Made by a program: the position numbers and the translations under genes. Positions 1 to 8,130 of a stretch of DNA of 64,000 nucleotides are shown in pieces. This DNA is from Candidatus Binataceae bacterium (GTDB lineage: Bacteria; Desulfobacterota; Binatia; Binatales; Binataceae), in the NCBI GenBank assembly GCA_035650475.1, contig DASRHP010000004.1, forward strand, positions 1-64,000, written 5' to 3'. Each line of letters starts with the position of its first letter. The first letter of the stretch is position 1. The notes under the pieces were generated by a model. It was not told the DNA's origin. It saw only the letters and a list, made by a program, of their open reading frames with translations, and did not search any database.

Positions 1-1046
1 CGGCGGCGCTGGGGGCGCAGGACCTGTGGGAGGGCGGGGGACCCGGCCGCGCGCTGCGGCTGGGCGCGCTCGCGACCTGCGCCGCGCTGGTTACCCTGCT
101 CAACCCCTACGGCCTGAACCTATGGCGAATCGTCGCGCACACGCTGCGCAATCCGTACACGATGGGCGTCGGCGCCGAATTCCAGACTTTCCTGAGCGTC
201 CTACGCGGACTCTATCGCGCTGGCGCTCCGACCTTGCCGCTTTTGTTCGCGTTGGCGCTAATGGGGGCGTTGCCGGTGAGCTTCGCACTGGCCCCGAGCG
301 CCGACGATCTACCTGAACTGACGGTGGCTGCGATGATGGTTGCGCTGGCGCTCTACTCGGCACGCAACTCGGCCTTCGCGATGATCGCCTGCGCTTCCCC
401 GGTCGCGTTTCACTGCGACCTCGCCCTAGCCCGACTGCGGCGCAGCAGCCGGCTGGCGGCAGCGCGGCAGATGAAGCTGACTGGGGAGACTGCGCAAGCG
501 AAAGCCGTATCCGCTGCTGATCCGGGGGCGCCAGGGGCGATACGTGCCGTGCCGGGCGTCCAGATCGCAGCGCTGGCTGCTGCCGCCGCGCTCGCGCTGA
601 ACGCCGGGATTTTCTCCAGCCGACTCCCCGCATATACCGGCTACCCGGCAGGGGCGGTCGCCTTCATGGAGCGCCACGCGCTGTCCGGCCGGATCCTCAA
701 CCGCTTCATCTGGGGCAGCTATATCTTCTGGCACCTCGGGCTGCGCTCGCGTGTCTTCATCGACGGCCGCTTCGAGATGGTCTATCCGCTCAAAGTGCAG
801 GCCGACTATCTGGACTTCCTGCGCGGCGGCGCGCGCGCTGCGCGCGTGCTGGGCGGCTATCCGCATGACTTCGTCCTGTTCCAGACCGATACGCCGCCTT
901 ATCGCTTCATGATGAAGCAGGAGGGATGGCGGCTGATTTACCGCGATCCGGTCGCCGCGTTCTTCACCCGCGCCGATTCGCCGGCGGCCCGGATCGCCGG
1001 AATTCCCGAGGTCCACGCCACCGCGCCGCCGAGCATGTTCCCGTGA
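1..1046 (+). CDS. Polytopic membrane protein, C-terminal part (5' end outside window)
   Basis: The reading frame is open from base 3 and enters the window already coding, so the start lies upstream. The visible part has hydrophobic helices and then a soluble C-terminal domain. Two motifs stand out: L-N-P-Y-G-L-N-L-W early, and W-G-S-Y-I-F-W followed by V-F-I-D-G-R-F-E about 35 codons further. From memory, this NPYG...W-G-S-Y...DGR pattern recurs in uncharacterised bacterial membrane proteins that resemble glycosyltransferases of the dolichyl-phosphate type; I cannot assign a substrate. The protein ends in a short extramembrane tail. Function remains unknown; the membrane assignment is firm. 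Confidence 0.7.
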   Translation, partial: AALGAQDLWEGGGPGRALRLGALATCAALVTLLNPYGLNLWRIVAHTLRNPYTMGVGAEFQTFLSVLRGLYRAGAPTLPLLFALALMGALPVSFALAPSADDLPELTVAAMMVALALYSARNSAFAMIACASPVAFHCDLALARLRRSSRLAAARQMKLTGETAQAKAVSAADPGAPGAIRAVPGVQIAALAAAAALALNAGIFSSRLPAYTGYPAGAVAFMERHALSGRILNRFIWGSYIFWHLGLRSRVFIDGRFEMVYPLKVQADYLDFLRGGARAARVLGGYPHDFVLFQTDTPPYRFMMKQEGWRLIYRDPVAAFFTRADSPAARIAGIPEVHATAPPSMFP

Positions 1047-1110
1047 TCACCGTAGACCCCGAGGCCCTCGCCATCGCTCCGATTGCGTGAGAAGCTGTTT
1101 GTCCAGCGAT

Positions 1111-1962
1111 ATGAAAGTGACGAGGAGGGCTGACAAACCCCGCGCTGGGAACCGGATCGTCAAGAGCGCACGCGACGTTGCCCGGGCGCGGAGCGCGAAG
1201 TCAGTCGCACGTCTCCATCCGATCCTCGAATACGACCGTTCGCGCGCCGCGGTAATCGAGCCTTCGCGCGTCCATCGCCGCATCGCCATTCCCGAGCATT
1301 GCGTCCCCTGCTTCTTCCGCGACGTTATCGCGCAGCTCGTTGCCGAGGGGGCGCGCGAACTCACCCGCGGCGAGAGCGAGGCGGGCGAATATGTGTTTTA
1401 CGAACTGAACTACGGCGGGCGGCCGCTCGCGGTGTTCCACCCAATGGTCGGCGCGCCAATCGCCGCCGCGCGGGTCGAACGCGCGATCGCGCTCGGCGCA
1501 CGCAAGTTCGTTGCCTGCGGCGGCGCCGGTGCGCTCGATGGCGGGCTCGCCGTCGGCCATATCGTGGTGCCGCGCGCGGCCGTGCGCGACGAGGGAACCT
1601 CGTATCATTACCTGCCGCCCGCGCGCGAGGTGCGGCCCACGCGGCGCGCGCTCGCCGCGATCAAGGAGACGCTGCGCCGCCACGGCCACTCCTACGTGCT
1701 CGGCAAAACCTGGACCACCGACGCGGTCTATCGCGAGACCCCGGCCAGAATCCGCCGGCGACGCGCCGAGGGTTGCGTCGCGGTAGAGATGGAAGCGGCG
1801 GCGTTTTTCGCGGTGGCGCGCTTTCGCGGGGTCGAATTCGGCCAGATTCTCTACGCCGCTGACGACGTGAGCGGCGCTCGCTGGAACCATCGCGACTGGA
1901 TGCGCCATCAGGCGCGCGAGCGCATCTTCCATCTTGCCGCGGAGGCCTGCTTGCGGCTTTGA
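1111..1962 (+). CDS. Nucleoside phosphorylase (PNP/UDP family)
   Basis: This 283-residue protein belongs to the purine/uridine phosphorylase superfamily, which splits nucleosides with phosphate into base and pentose 1-phosphate. The core shows A-L-G-A-R-K-F-V-A-C-G-G-A-G (phosphate and base pocket region) and V-A-V-E-M-E-A-A-A-F-F (the E-M-E ribose-binding signature). Similarity to family members begins around P-I-L-E-Y-D (base ~1215), so the true start could be a little downstream; I take the first ATG, and a GTG lies 24 bases further upstream. No clear ribosome-binding site marks either. Substrate preference (uridine, purine or methylthioadenosine) cannot be told from sequence. It stands alone between a membrane protein and the convergent agmatine genes. 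Confidence 0.8.
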   Translation: MKVTRRADKPRAGNRIVKSARDVARARSAKSVARLHPILEYDRSRAAVIEPSRVHRRIAIPEHCVPCFFRDVIAQLVAEGARELTRGESEAGEYVFYELNYGGRPLAVFHPMVGAPIAAARVERAIALGARKFVACGGAGALDGGLAVGHIVVPRAAVRDEGTSYHYLPPAREVRPTRRALAAIKETLRRHGHSYVLGKTWTTDAVYRETPARIRRRRAEGCVAVEMEAAAFFAVARFRGVEFGQILYAADDVSGARWNHRDWMRHQARERIFHLAAEACLRL

Positions 1963-2168
1963 GCAGCTCTTCTCTAAGTGGGACGAACCGGCTTTGACCG
2001 AGAGGAGAGCGTCTTGCGAAATTGAGGAGCGCTTCGCGGACGCAGCGGCCGCAACCCGCTTAGCTTGCGCGAAGAGTCCAAGCTTCTTCGCGTTGCTCAC
2101 TTCGCTCAGGAAGACAACTGAACGATTCGGTCTGACGAACGGGTTCGCGACGCTCGCCCGAAGCGGGA

Positions 2169-3266
2169 CTATTCGGGCGGCAGCGGGTGCTGCTGGGTGA
2201 GGCAGTGGATCGCGCCCAGGCCCCAGACCAGGTCGCGTGATGGGATTCCGACTACGCGGCGGCCGGGGAACAGACGCTCGAGCGTCGCGGCCGCCGTCGC
2301 GTCCTCGGCGCATCCGAAAGTCGGCATCAGCACGCCGCCGTTTAGGATGTAGAAATTCGCGTACGAGGCGGGAAGCCGGGTGCCTTCGTAATACAGCGCC
2401 GGCGGCATCGGCAGCGTCTCGACTTTGAGCGGCCGCCCGTCGGCATCGCACATCGCGCGCAGCCTGTGCAGGTTCTCCGCCAGCGCGGGGTAGTTCGCGT
2501 CGTGCGGGTCATCTTCGATAACGGTCACGACCGTACCCGGCGCGACAAAGCGCGCGAGGTCATCGACGTGACCGTCGGTGTCGTCGCCGGCGATTCCGGC
2601 GCCCAGCCATAACACGGCGCGCACGCCGAGCCAGTATTTGAGCCGCTCTTCGAGCTCGGTGCGGTCAAGCCCGGGATTGCGGTTGGGGTTGAGCAGACAG
2701 GACTCCGTCGTGAGCGCGGTGCCCGCACCGTCTACGTCGATAGAGCCGCCTTCGAGCACAAGGCCGGGCTCAATCACCTCGAAACCATAGCGTTCGCCGA
2801 GCCGGCGCGGCACTGCGTCGTCGAGGTCGAAGGCGCCGTATTTTTTGCCCCACGAATTGAAGCTGAAGTCGAGCGCGATTTGCGCGGGCGCGCCCCCGCC
2901 CGCGATGCGGTTGACGAAGATTGGCCCGTAGTCGCGCACCCACGAGTCGTTGGTCGGGACGACCGCGAATTCGATGCGCCGCAGGAGCTCGCCGGGTGCG
3001 ACCTCTGGGGCTGCATCCGCCGCGCCAAGGAGCATCTCGCGCGCCAACTGCGCCATTTCTTCGTCGCGCACGACCAGCCGCAGCGGCTCGAAGCTCGCGA
3101 TCGCCGCCGCCATCCGGGCGAATACCGGTGCAATCGCGTCGAACTTGCCCGGCCAGGTGTCGCGGTTGTGCGGCCAGACGAGGTAGGTCGCCCGATGGGG
3201 TTCCCATTCGGCTGGCATCCGGTACCTCCCAGGCAGGCGCGGCGATCCGGGTTTGTCGACTTTCAC
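2169..3266 (-). CDS. aguA: Agmatine deiminase
   Basis: The enzyme converts agmatine to N-carbamoylputrescine and ammonia in the cytoplasm. The 365-residue length is typical of the peptidylarginine-deiminase-like fold. Family hallmarks are the N-terminal M-P-A-E-W-E-P-H, the substrate loop N-D-S-W-V-R-D-Y-G-P, the E-G-G-S-I-D segment, the catalytic G-D-D-T-D-G-H-V-D-D with its histidine, and the C-terminal nucleophile in G-A-I-H-C-L-T-Q-Q. It starts 2 bases after the stop of the gene for the next pathway enzyme, so the two are surely cotranscribed, aguB first. Confidence 0.95.
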   Translation of the reverse strand: MKVDKPGSPRLPGRYRMPAEWEPHRATYLVWPHNRDTWPGKFDAIAPVFARMAAAIASFEPLRLVVRDEEMAQLAREMLLGAADAAPEVAPGELLRRIEFAVVPTNDSWVRDYGPIFVNRIAGGGAPAQIALDFSFNSWGKKYGAFDLDDAVPRRLGERYGFEVIEPGLVLEGGSIDVDGAGTALTTESCLLNPNRNPGLDRTELEERLKYWLGVRAVLWLGAGIAGDDTDGHVDDLARFVAPGTVVTVIEDDPHDANYPALAENLHRLRAMCDADGRPLKVETLPMPPALYYEGTRLPASYANFYILNGGVLMPTFGCAEDATAAATLERLFPGRRVVGIPSRDLVWGLGAIHCLTQQHPLPPE

Positions 3267-3268
3267 GG

Positions 3269-4150
3269 TCAGGAGCGGAAGCGTCGCAGGAGGTCGCCGT
3301 AGGCGTCGATTCGCCGGTCGCGCAGGAACGGCCAGTTGCGCCGGGTTTCCTCGATTTGGCTGAGATCGCAGTCGGCGTACAGGACCTCGTCGGCGTTCGA
3401 CGAGGCGCGCGCGATCACTTCGCCGAAAGGGTCGGCCACGAACGAGTTGCCCCAGAACTCAAGGCGGTCTTCGGCGCCGACGCGGTTGACCACCGCGACG
3501 AACATCCCGTTGGCGATCGCATGCCCGCGCTGGACGGTTTCCCACGCCTGGAGCTGGCGGCGGCGCACCGTTTCAACCTCGCCGCGCTCCCATCCGATCG
3601 CCGTCGGGTAGAAGACGATCTGCGCGCCCGCGAGCGCGACCAGCCGCGCTGCTTCGGGAAACCACTGATCCCAGCACACCAGCGCGCCAACCGTGGCGTA
3701 CGCTGTGCGATGCGCGCTGAAGTCGAGGTCGCCGGGCGTGAAGTAGAACTTTTCGTAGTAGTGAGGGTCGTCCGGTATATGCATCTTGCGGTAGCGGCCG
3801 ACGAGCCGTCCGTCGGCGTCAAGCACGACGGCCGTGTTGTGGTACACGCCCTCGGCGCGACGCTCGAACACCGAGCCGACGATCACGACGCGGTGCGCGG
3901 CGGCGAGCTCGCCCAGCGCCTGGGTGGTCGGTCCCGGGATCGGCTCGGCGAGATCGAAGTTGCGCACCTCTTCGGCTTGGCAGAAGTAGCGCGAGCGGAA
4001 AAGCTCCTGGAGACAGACGACACGCGCACCGTGCGTCGCCGCCTCTTCGATCTTCGCCACGGCCTTGTCGAGATTGAGCCGCGGATCCTCCGCGCAACTC
4101 ATCTGCACAAGCGCGATTCGAAGGGGCGGCTGACGCTGCTGGGAGGCCAT
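3269..4150 (-). CDS. aguB: N-carbamoylputrescine amidase
   Basis: This nitrilase-superfamily amidohydrolase releases putrescine from N-carbamoylputrescine, finishing the arginine-agmatine route to putrescine. The Glu-Lys-Cys triad is visible in C-L-Q-E-L-F, Y-R-K-M-H-I-P-D and A-L-V-C-W-D-Q-W-F-P-E. The start is set at 4150 because A-A-G-G-T-A-G-G-G lies just before this ATG and homology begins soon after; the frame is open 24 codons further upstream, but that part has no ribosome site. The 293-residue product fits the family. It is the first gene of the aguB-aguA pair. Confidence 0.95.
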   Translation of the reverse strand: MASQQRQPPLRIALVQMSCAEDPRLNLDKAVAKIEEAATHGARVVCLQELFRSRYFCQAEEVRNFDLAEPIPGPTTQALGELAAAHRVVIVGSVFERRAEGVYHNTAVVLDADGRLVGRYRKMHIPDDPHYYEKFYFTPGDLDFSAHRTAYATVGALVCWDQWFPEAARLVALAGAQIVFYPTAIGWERGEVETVRRRQLQAWETVQRGHAIANGMFVAVVNRVGAEDRLEFWGNSFVADPFGEVIARASSNADEVLYADCDLSQIEETRRNWPFLRDRRIDAYGDLLRRFRS

Positions 4151-4686
4151 GACCCTACCTTGATAGCAACCATGCGCGGCCGCTGCCAGCCAGTGCGCTC
4201 GCGGCGAACGCGCAATTGTCACTTCGTATGTGTGCAGGTGGCGACGCTGCGTCGTTGGCCTATCTGCGGCAAGGAACTAAGATCGGGCAGTGTCCGAGCT
4301 ACGCATGGCTAGTAGAGAGCGGCTATGGCTGCTGCGCGCGACGCTTGCGCGGCTGGCCGACGCGACACGCGCTGCGGCGGCCGCCGTCGTAGCCGAGATA
4401 CGCCGGCTGAACGGTGTCGGTGCGGAGGCGCGCTCGCGCGACGAGCGCGTACGCGCGGTGAAGTCGGCGCTCGGCAGGCGCAGCGACGGTCCTCGCCGAT
4501 GCTGCTGAGCGTCTGCTCGCCTAGGCGGTTTTTCCTAGTAATATAGGCGATTTTTGGCCGCTTTCCGGGCGGTTTTCGAGTTGGGCATCCCGACCGCCCG
4601 GGCTAGGCTGCGAGATGTGAATTCGCCTCAGCTTTGCCCAAGGCTGCGCCCTTCGATGCGAAGCAGGGGCAAAAAAAAGGATGCCT
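4151..4686. other. 536-base gap without a confident gene
   Basis: The gap separates the divergent aguBA operon and the histidine kinase gene. A 72-codon plus-strand frame at 4290-4508 starts with GTG and is arginine/alanine-rich; it has no recognisable domain and may be spurious. Just after it lies C-G-C-C-T-A-G-G-C-G, a perfect 10-base palindrome, and then two T-runs separated by TAGTAATATAGGCG. This A/T-rich patch near 4520-4555 is the most likely promoter or terminator zone in the gap. Confidence 0.4.
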
Positions 4687-5607
4687 ATGGCGCGGAAAAC
4701 TTCATCTCGGGTCCGCTCGGATTCCTCGGCAACGCGACGGGTGGAGCGTCGGCGAACGGCGGGCCTGCGGCGCAGGCGCGCGGCCCCGCGCCTGGAAGCC
4801 TTGGCCAATCTCGCCCATGAATTGCGCACTCCGCTGCAAGTACTGCTCGGCTATCTCGAAATTCTGCGTGATGAGTGGGCCGACGGGCTCGAGTCCGAGC
4901 CGCGCGAGATGCTCGAGCGGATGAACGTCAGCCTGCACGAACTCTCGCACACTGTGGACAACATCATGGAGTTCGTGCTGGGCGAAGCGGGGGACCTAAG
5001 GCGCGTGCAGGAGCAGATATCGCTGAGCGGCATGATCAACGATCTCACGCCGGCGCTCGAAGCGGCGCGGACGGGCAAGGCGGTCGAGTTGAAGTTCGAT
5101 CTGAATGACGCGCCGCCCACGCTCGAGGTTCCGCGTCGGCCGCTGCGCTTGATTCTCTCCAACCTCGTGCTCAACGCGATCAAGTACACTGACCACGGAA
5201 GGGTGACGGTGCGGATAAGTCGCACGGCGGGCGGGCGCGGGGTCGAGATCGAAGTCGCGGACACCGGGACTGGGATCGCACCGGGGCTGATCAAGCTTGC
5301 CTCGCGGCCTTTCGCACAGCTTTCACACTCCAATACACGCCAGCATCGCGGCCTGGGGCTGGGACTTGCGGTGGTCCATCGCAACGCCCACGCGCTCGGC
5401 GCCACGGTCGAGATAAGCTCGACGCCGGGTCACGGCTCGCGCTTTATCGTACGGATTCCTGGCCCTGGATCCTCGGTTGAGCGCGCAACCGGCAGGCGCG
5501 GGAACAACCGCGCGGCAGGGCACGAGCGCTCCGCAGTCCACGCGCTCGCACCGCCGCCGAGGCGGGTGCGAGAGCCGGATGCAGTTGCGTCGGCGGCGTT
5601 TCTTTAG
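4687..5607 (+). CDS. Soluble sensor histidine kinase (HisKA + HATPase_c)
   Basis: The protein has the two kinase core domains and no membrane segment or recognisable sensor domain. The H-box is L-A-H-E-L-R-T-P-L-Q at about residue 43, followed by a dimerisation helix pair. The ATPase domain carries the N-box N-L-V-L-N-A-I-K-Y-T, the G1 box D-T-G-T-G-I-A-P and the G2 box G-L-G-L-G-L-A-V. A basic, low-complexity N-terminus of ~40 residues and a disordered C-terminal tail of ~50 flank the core. I chose the ATG preceded by AAAAGG at six bases; another ATG lies two codons upstream. No response regulator is adjacent, so its partner is unknown. The input signal may come from a binding protein. Confidence 0.85.
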   Translation: MARKTSSRVRSDSSATRRVERRRTAGLRRRRAAPRLEALANLAHELRTPLQVLLGYLEILRDEWADGLESEPREMLERMNVSLHELSHTVDNIMEFVLGEAGDLRRVQEQISLSGMINDLTPALEAARTGKAVELKFDLNDAPPTLEVPRRPLRLILSNLVLNAIKYTDHGRVTVRISRTAGGRGVEIEVADTGTGIAPGLIKLASRPFAQLSHSNTRQHRGLGLGLAVVHRNAHALGATVEISSTPGHGSRFIVRIPGPGSSVERATGRRGNNRAAGHERSAVHALAPPPRRVREPDAVASAAFL

Positions 5608-5636
5608 GCGCTGCTCGGAAGGCGGCGGCCGTGCCG

Positions 5637-6245
5637 CTAGCGGTAGTGACGCATAAGGCCGACCACCACGCCGCGGATCCGCAGGTCGTCCTCGCGCACG
5701 AAGATCGGGTCCATCGTGGCGTTGGCCGGTTGCAGGCGAATCTGGCCGCCCTGCTCGGGGTAGTACTTCTTGACCGTGGCTTCGTCGCCGATTAGCGCGA
5801 CCACCGTCTCACCCGGGTTCGCGGCGTCCCGCCCTTCGACGATGATGTAATCGCCGTCGCGGATACCCTCGTCGATCATCGACTCGCCCTTCACCCGCAG
5901 ACAGAATGTGTTGTCGCGGCGCACGAACTCTTCGGGCACGCTTATCGTATCGCTACCCTCGACCGCCTCGATCGGCGTGCCCGCGGCGACAGTGCCGACC
6001 AGACGCAACTCGCGCGCCGCCCGTCCTTTGCTTTCACCGGCTATCTCAAGCGCGCGGCTGTGGTTGTGGATGCGCTTGATGAAGCCCTTCTGTTCGAGGT
6101 TGTGTAGATGTTTGTGGACCGTGGCCAGCGAGGACAGCCCAAAGTACTGGCCGATCTCGCTCAGCGTAGGCGCATAGCCGTGCTCGTTGATATAATTCTC
6201 CAGATAGTCGACGAGCTGCTTCTGCCGTTTGGTCAGCGTGGCCAT
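5637..6245 (-). CDS. lexA: LexA repressor (SOS regulator, S24 peptidase)
   Basis: LexA represses DNA-damage genes and cleaves itself when RecA filaments form. The N-terminal winged helix (residues ~1-65) contains T-L-S-E-I-G-Q-Y-F-G-L and A-T-V-H-K-H-L-H. The cleavage site Ala-Gly is in G-T-V-A-A-G-T-P-I. The serine of the Ser-Lys dyad is in V-K-G-E-S-M-I-D-E-G-I and the lysine in E-A-T-V-K-K-Y-Y. G-G-A-G-G at six bases supports this ATG over the TTG two codons upstream. The gene is divergent from the ferredoxin gene. I see no classical SOS box (CTGT-N8-ACAG or GAAC-N4-GTTC) in the 119-base upstream gap. Confidence 0.95.
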   Translation of the reverse strand: MATLTKRQKQLVDYLENYINEHGYAPTLSEIGQYFGLSSLATVHKHLHNLEQKGFIKRIHNHSRALEIAGESKGRAARELRLVGTVAAGTPIEAVEGSDTISVPEEFVRRDNTFCLRVKGESMIDEGIRDGDYIIVEGRDAANPGETVVALIGDEATVKKYYPEQGGQIRLQPANATMDPIFVREDDLRIRGVVVGLMRHYR

Positions 6246-6364
6246 CCTCAACCTCCTCGGTTGCGGGTACCCGAAACCATGATGGCGAAAATCAGGCGAA
6301 TACGCAAGCGCCGATTTCAGCCGCTCTCGTATTGTGCGTAGAAAACTGATCCACTGGTTAGGCG

Positions 6365-6748
6365 ATGGCGACCATTCGCGTCATCTTCGAGAGCGGCGAG
6401 CCCGAGCGGGTAATCGAGTTCAACCCCGCTGACGCCCCCTTCCAGCATGACGGACGGCCGGGTTCGATTCTTGACGTCCTGCTCGGCCACGGCGTCCACC
6501 TGGAGCACGCCTGTGGGGGCAACTGCGCCTGCACGACCTGCCACGTGATCGTCAAATCCGGGCTTAATCGGCTCTCCGAACCTAGCGAGCAGGAGGAGGA
6601 CATGCTCGATCGAGCGCCCGGGCTGACGCCGACCTCGCGCCTCGGATGCCAGGCGGTGATCGAGGATCCGGCCGCCGAGATCGTGGTCGTGGTGCCGCGC
6701 TACACGATCAACCTTGTCGGCGAGAGCGCGCCCAAGCCCGAACCGTAG
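6365..6748 (+). CDS. [2Fe-2S] ferredoxin, adrenodoxin/Isc type
   Basis: This 127-residue electron carrier binds a plant/adrenodoxin-type [2Fe-2S] cluster. The ligands are C-G-G-N-C-A-C-T-T-C, giving the Cx5Cx2C signature, and the distant cysteine in S-R-L-G-C-Q. The tail around P-E-P is disordered. The T-T-C-H-V-I-V stretch is characteristic of the Isc/vertebrate-type class. Gene order puts a flavin oxidoreductase 61 bases downstream, which probably reduces it or accepts its electrons. The partner system (cytochrome P450, cluster assembly or an oxygenase) is not visible here. Confidence 0.9.
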   Translation: MATIRVIFESGEPERVIEFNPADAPFQHDGRPGSILDVLLGHGVHLEHACGGNCACTTCHVIVKSGLNRLSEPSEQEEDMLDRAPGLTPTSRLGCQAVIEDPAAEIVVVVPRYTINLVGESAPKPEP

Positions 6749-6809
6749 GTGGGGCGGCGGCGGAGACCCCGCAACGCTTCCAGCAACCTTGTGATGATGG
6801 CCGACGACG

Positions 6810-7544
6810 ATGGCTGAGCTCGGGGCTTCGACGAGCGCGCCGGGGCGCCGCCCGCTCTATCGCGCGCGCCTTGCGCGGATGCTCGATCACAACGCCGATA
6901 CGCGCTCGCTGTTTTTGCGTATCGAGGAAGGGGCGAGGCTCGCCGTTGTCCCCGGCCAGTTCATCTCGATCTTGCTCAAGCTTTCCGACGAGACCCGCGT
7001 GCGCCCGTACACGATCGCTTCCGCTCACGAGAAAGCCACCGACGAGTTCGAGATTTGTTTCAACCGGGTGCCGGGTGGCGCGGGCGTAAGCTACCTCTTC
7101 GAGCGCAAGCTCGGCGACGTGCTCGAGTTCACCGGGCCATTCGGGGCGTTCACGATGGAGCGGCCACCCGAGCGCGAATGCATCTTTATCGCCGAGGGGA
7201 CCGCGATCGCGCCGATTCGTCCGATGATTCACCGCGCGCTGAAAGCCGCGCGCCCCTCGCCGCTTCATCTGCTGTACGCCGCGCCCGACGAAGAGCATCT
7301 CCTCTACCGCGGCGAAATCGCGGCGTGGGCCGCGGCGGGGCTGGATTACGCGCCGCTCGTCGCGCCGGCCGTCGGGCTTTACGACCGGATCGTGGCCGAG
7401 GCCGAGCGGCGATGGGTTGCGGCGGATGCCGAGCGCGCGCGGGAATTCTATGTATGCGGAGTTGGCAAGGGCGTGCTCAGGCTGCGCGATCTTTTGCGCG
7501 GCGCGGGCTACGAACGCCGCGCCGTCCGCTACGAGCAGTGGTAA
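6810..7544 (+). CDS. FAD/NAD(P)-binding ferredoxin reductase-like oxidoreductase
   Basis: The 244-residue protein has the ferredoxin-NADP reductase fold: an N-terminal FAD-binding beta barrel with the motif R-P-Y-T-I-A-S-A at residue ~67, then a nucleotide-binding Rossmann domain with A-E-G-T-A-I-A-P-I-R-P-M. The C-terminus ends in a Y-E-Q-W aromatic cap, typical for such reductases. It lacks its own iron-sulfur domain, which fits with the ferredoxin gene just upstream supplying that function in trans. It probably transfers electrons between NAD(P)H and that ferredoxin. It ends 24 bases from a convergent gene. Confidence 0.85.
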   Translation: MAELGASTSAPGRRPLYRARLARMLDHNADTRSLFLRIEEGARLAVVPGQFISILLKLSDETRVRPYTIASAHEKATDEFEICFNRVPGGAGVSYLFERKLGDVLEFTGPFGAFTMERPPERECIFIAEGTAIAPIRPMIHRALKAARPSPLHLLYAAPDEEHLLYRGEIAAWAAAGLDYAPLVAPAVGLYDRIVAEAERRWVAADAERAREFYVCGVGKGVLRLRDLLRGAGYERRAVRYEQW

Positions 7545-7568
7545 GCGCAGCCGCAGCCTGCGCGTAAG

Positions 7569-8105
7569 TCAGGGCAGCTTCTTCAGCGGCTTGCCGTCCT
7601 TGTCGTAGAAGGTCAGCGCGGCTGCGCCCGCCTCGAGGTCCAGGCGCACGCGCGCCTTGCCGCTACCGTCGGCGAGCAGCAGCGCGCGCTCGTCTTTGCT
7701 CATGGTAATTGCCGCAGCGTCGCTGCCGTCGGGATTGAACAGGGTGAAGGCGGCCGGCCCGCCGCGCATCACGACGTTCGCCGCCAGCCGCGGCTTGCCG
7801 TCGTCGCCCGACATCTGGAGCAGCGTGGTGCCCTCCCTGCTGACGGCCAGGGCGGCGCGCTCGATGCCCTGCTGATCGTACATCGCGAGCTGCGCCAGTC
7901 CGTCGGGCGAGACGAACAGCCGGGCGCGTGCGTTGCCCTGCTCGTCCATCACCTCGAACCGGCGCGCCGTGATACCCGCCAGCGCCTGCGGCCCGGCCGC
8001 CATCGCCGAGCGCGGCGCGGGCCACAGCCGCGCCGACAGCGCTCCTCCAATCGCACCGGCAACCAGCGCCACGGCGACCGCCGCACGATTCCCGCTCGCC
8101 CGCAT
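7569..8105 (-). CDS. Exported or membrane-anchored repeat protein, unknown function
   Basis: A hydrophobic N-terminal segment (residues ~7-27) looks like a signal anchor. After a short linker, residues 57-170 hold five tandem repeats of about 23 residues with the pattern G-x-x-R-x-x-L-x-V-(x4)-G-x-x-x-L-x-x-x-D. Examples are A-R-L-F-V-S-P-D-G-L-A-Q-L, A-A-L-A-V-S-R-E-G-T-T-L-L and V-R-L-D-L-E-A-G-A-A-A-L-T. The alternating hydrophobic pattern and inter-repeat glycine/aspartate turns suggest a beta-solenoid or beta-sheet stack in the periplasm. There are no cysteines and no catalytic motif. I do not recognise a named family. Confidence 0.7.
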   Translation of the reverse strand: MRASGNRAAVAVALVAGAIGGALSARLWPAPRSAMAAGPQALAGITARRFEVMDEQGNARARLFVSPDGLAQLAMYDQQGIERAALAVSREGTTLLQMSGDDGKPRLAANVVMRGGPAAFTLFNPDGSDAAAITMSKDERALLLADGSGKARVRLDLEAGAAALTFYDKDGKPLKKLP

Positions 8106-8130
8106 GTCAACCTCCCGATTCGGTCCGAAC

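Noticed and set aside
1963-2168. Small plus-strand frame between the phosphorylase and aguA (1934-2200)
   Set aside because: It overlaps both neighbours, has no recognisable motif and no ribosome site.
4290-4508. 72-codon frame before the histidine kinase
   Set aside because: No domain, arginine/alanine-rich, no convincing ribosome site; kept only as a possible small gene in the gap note.
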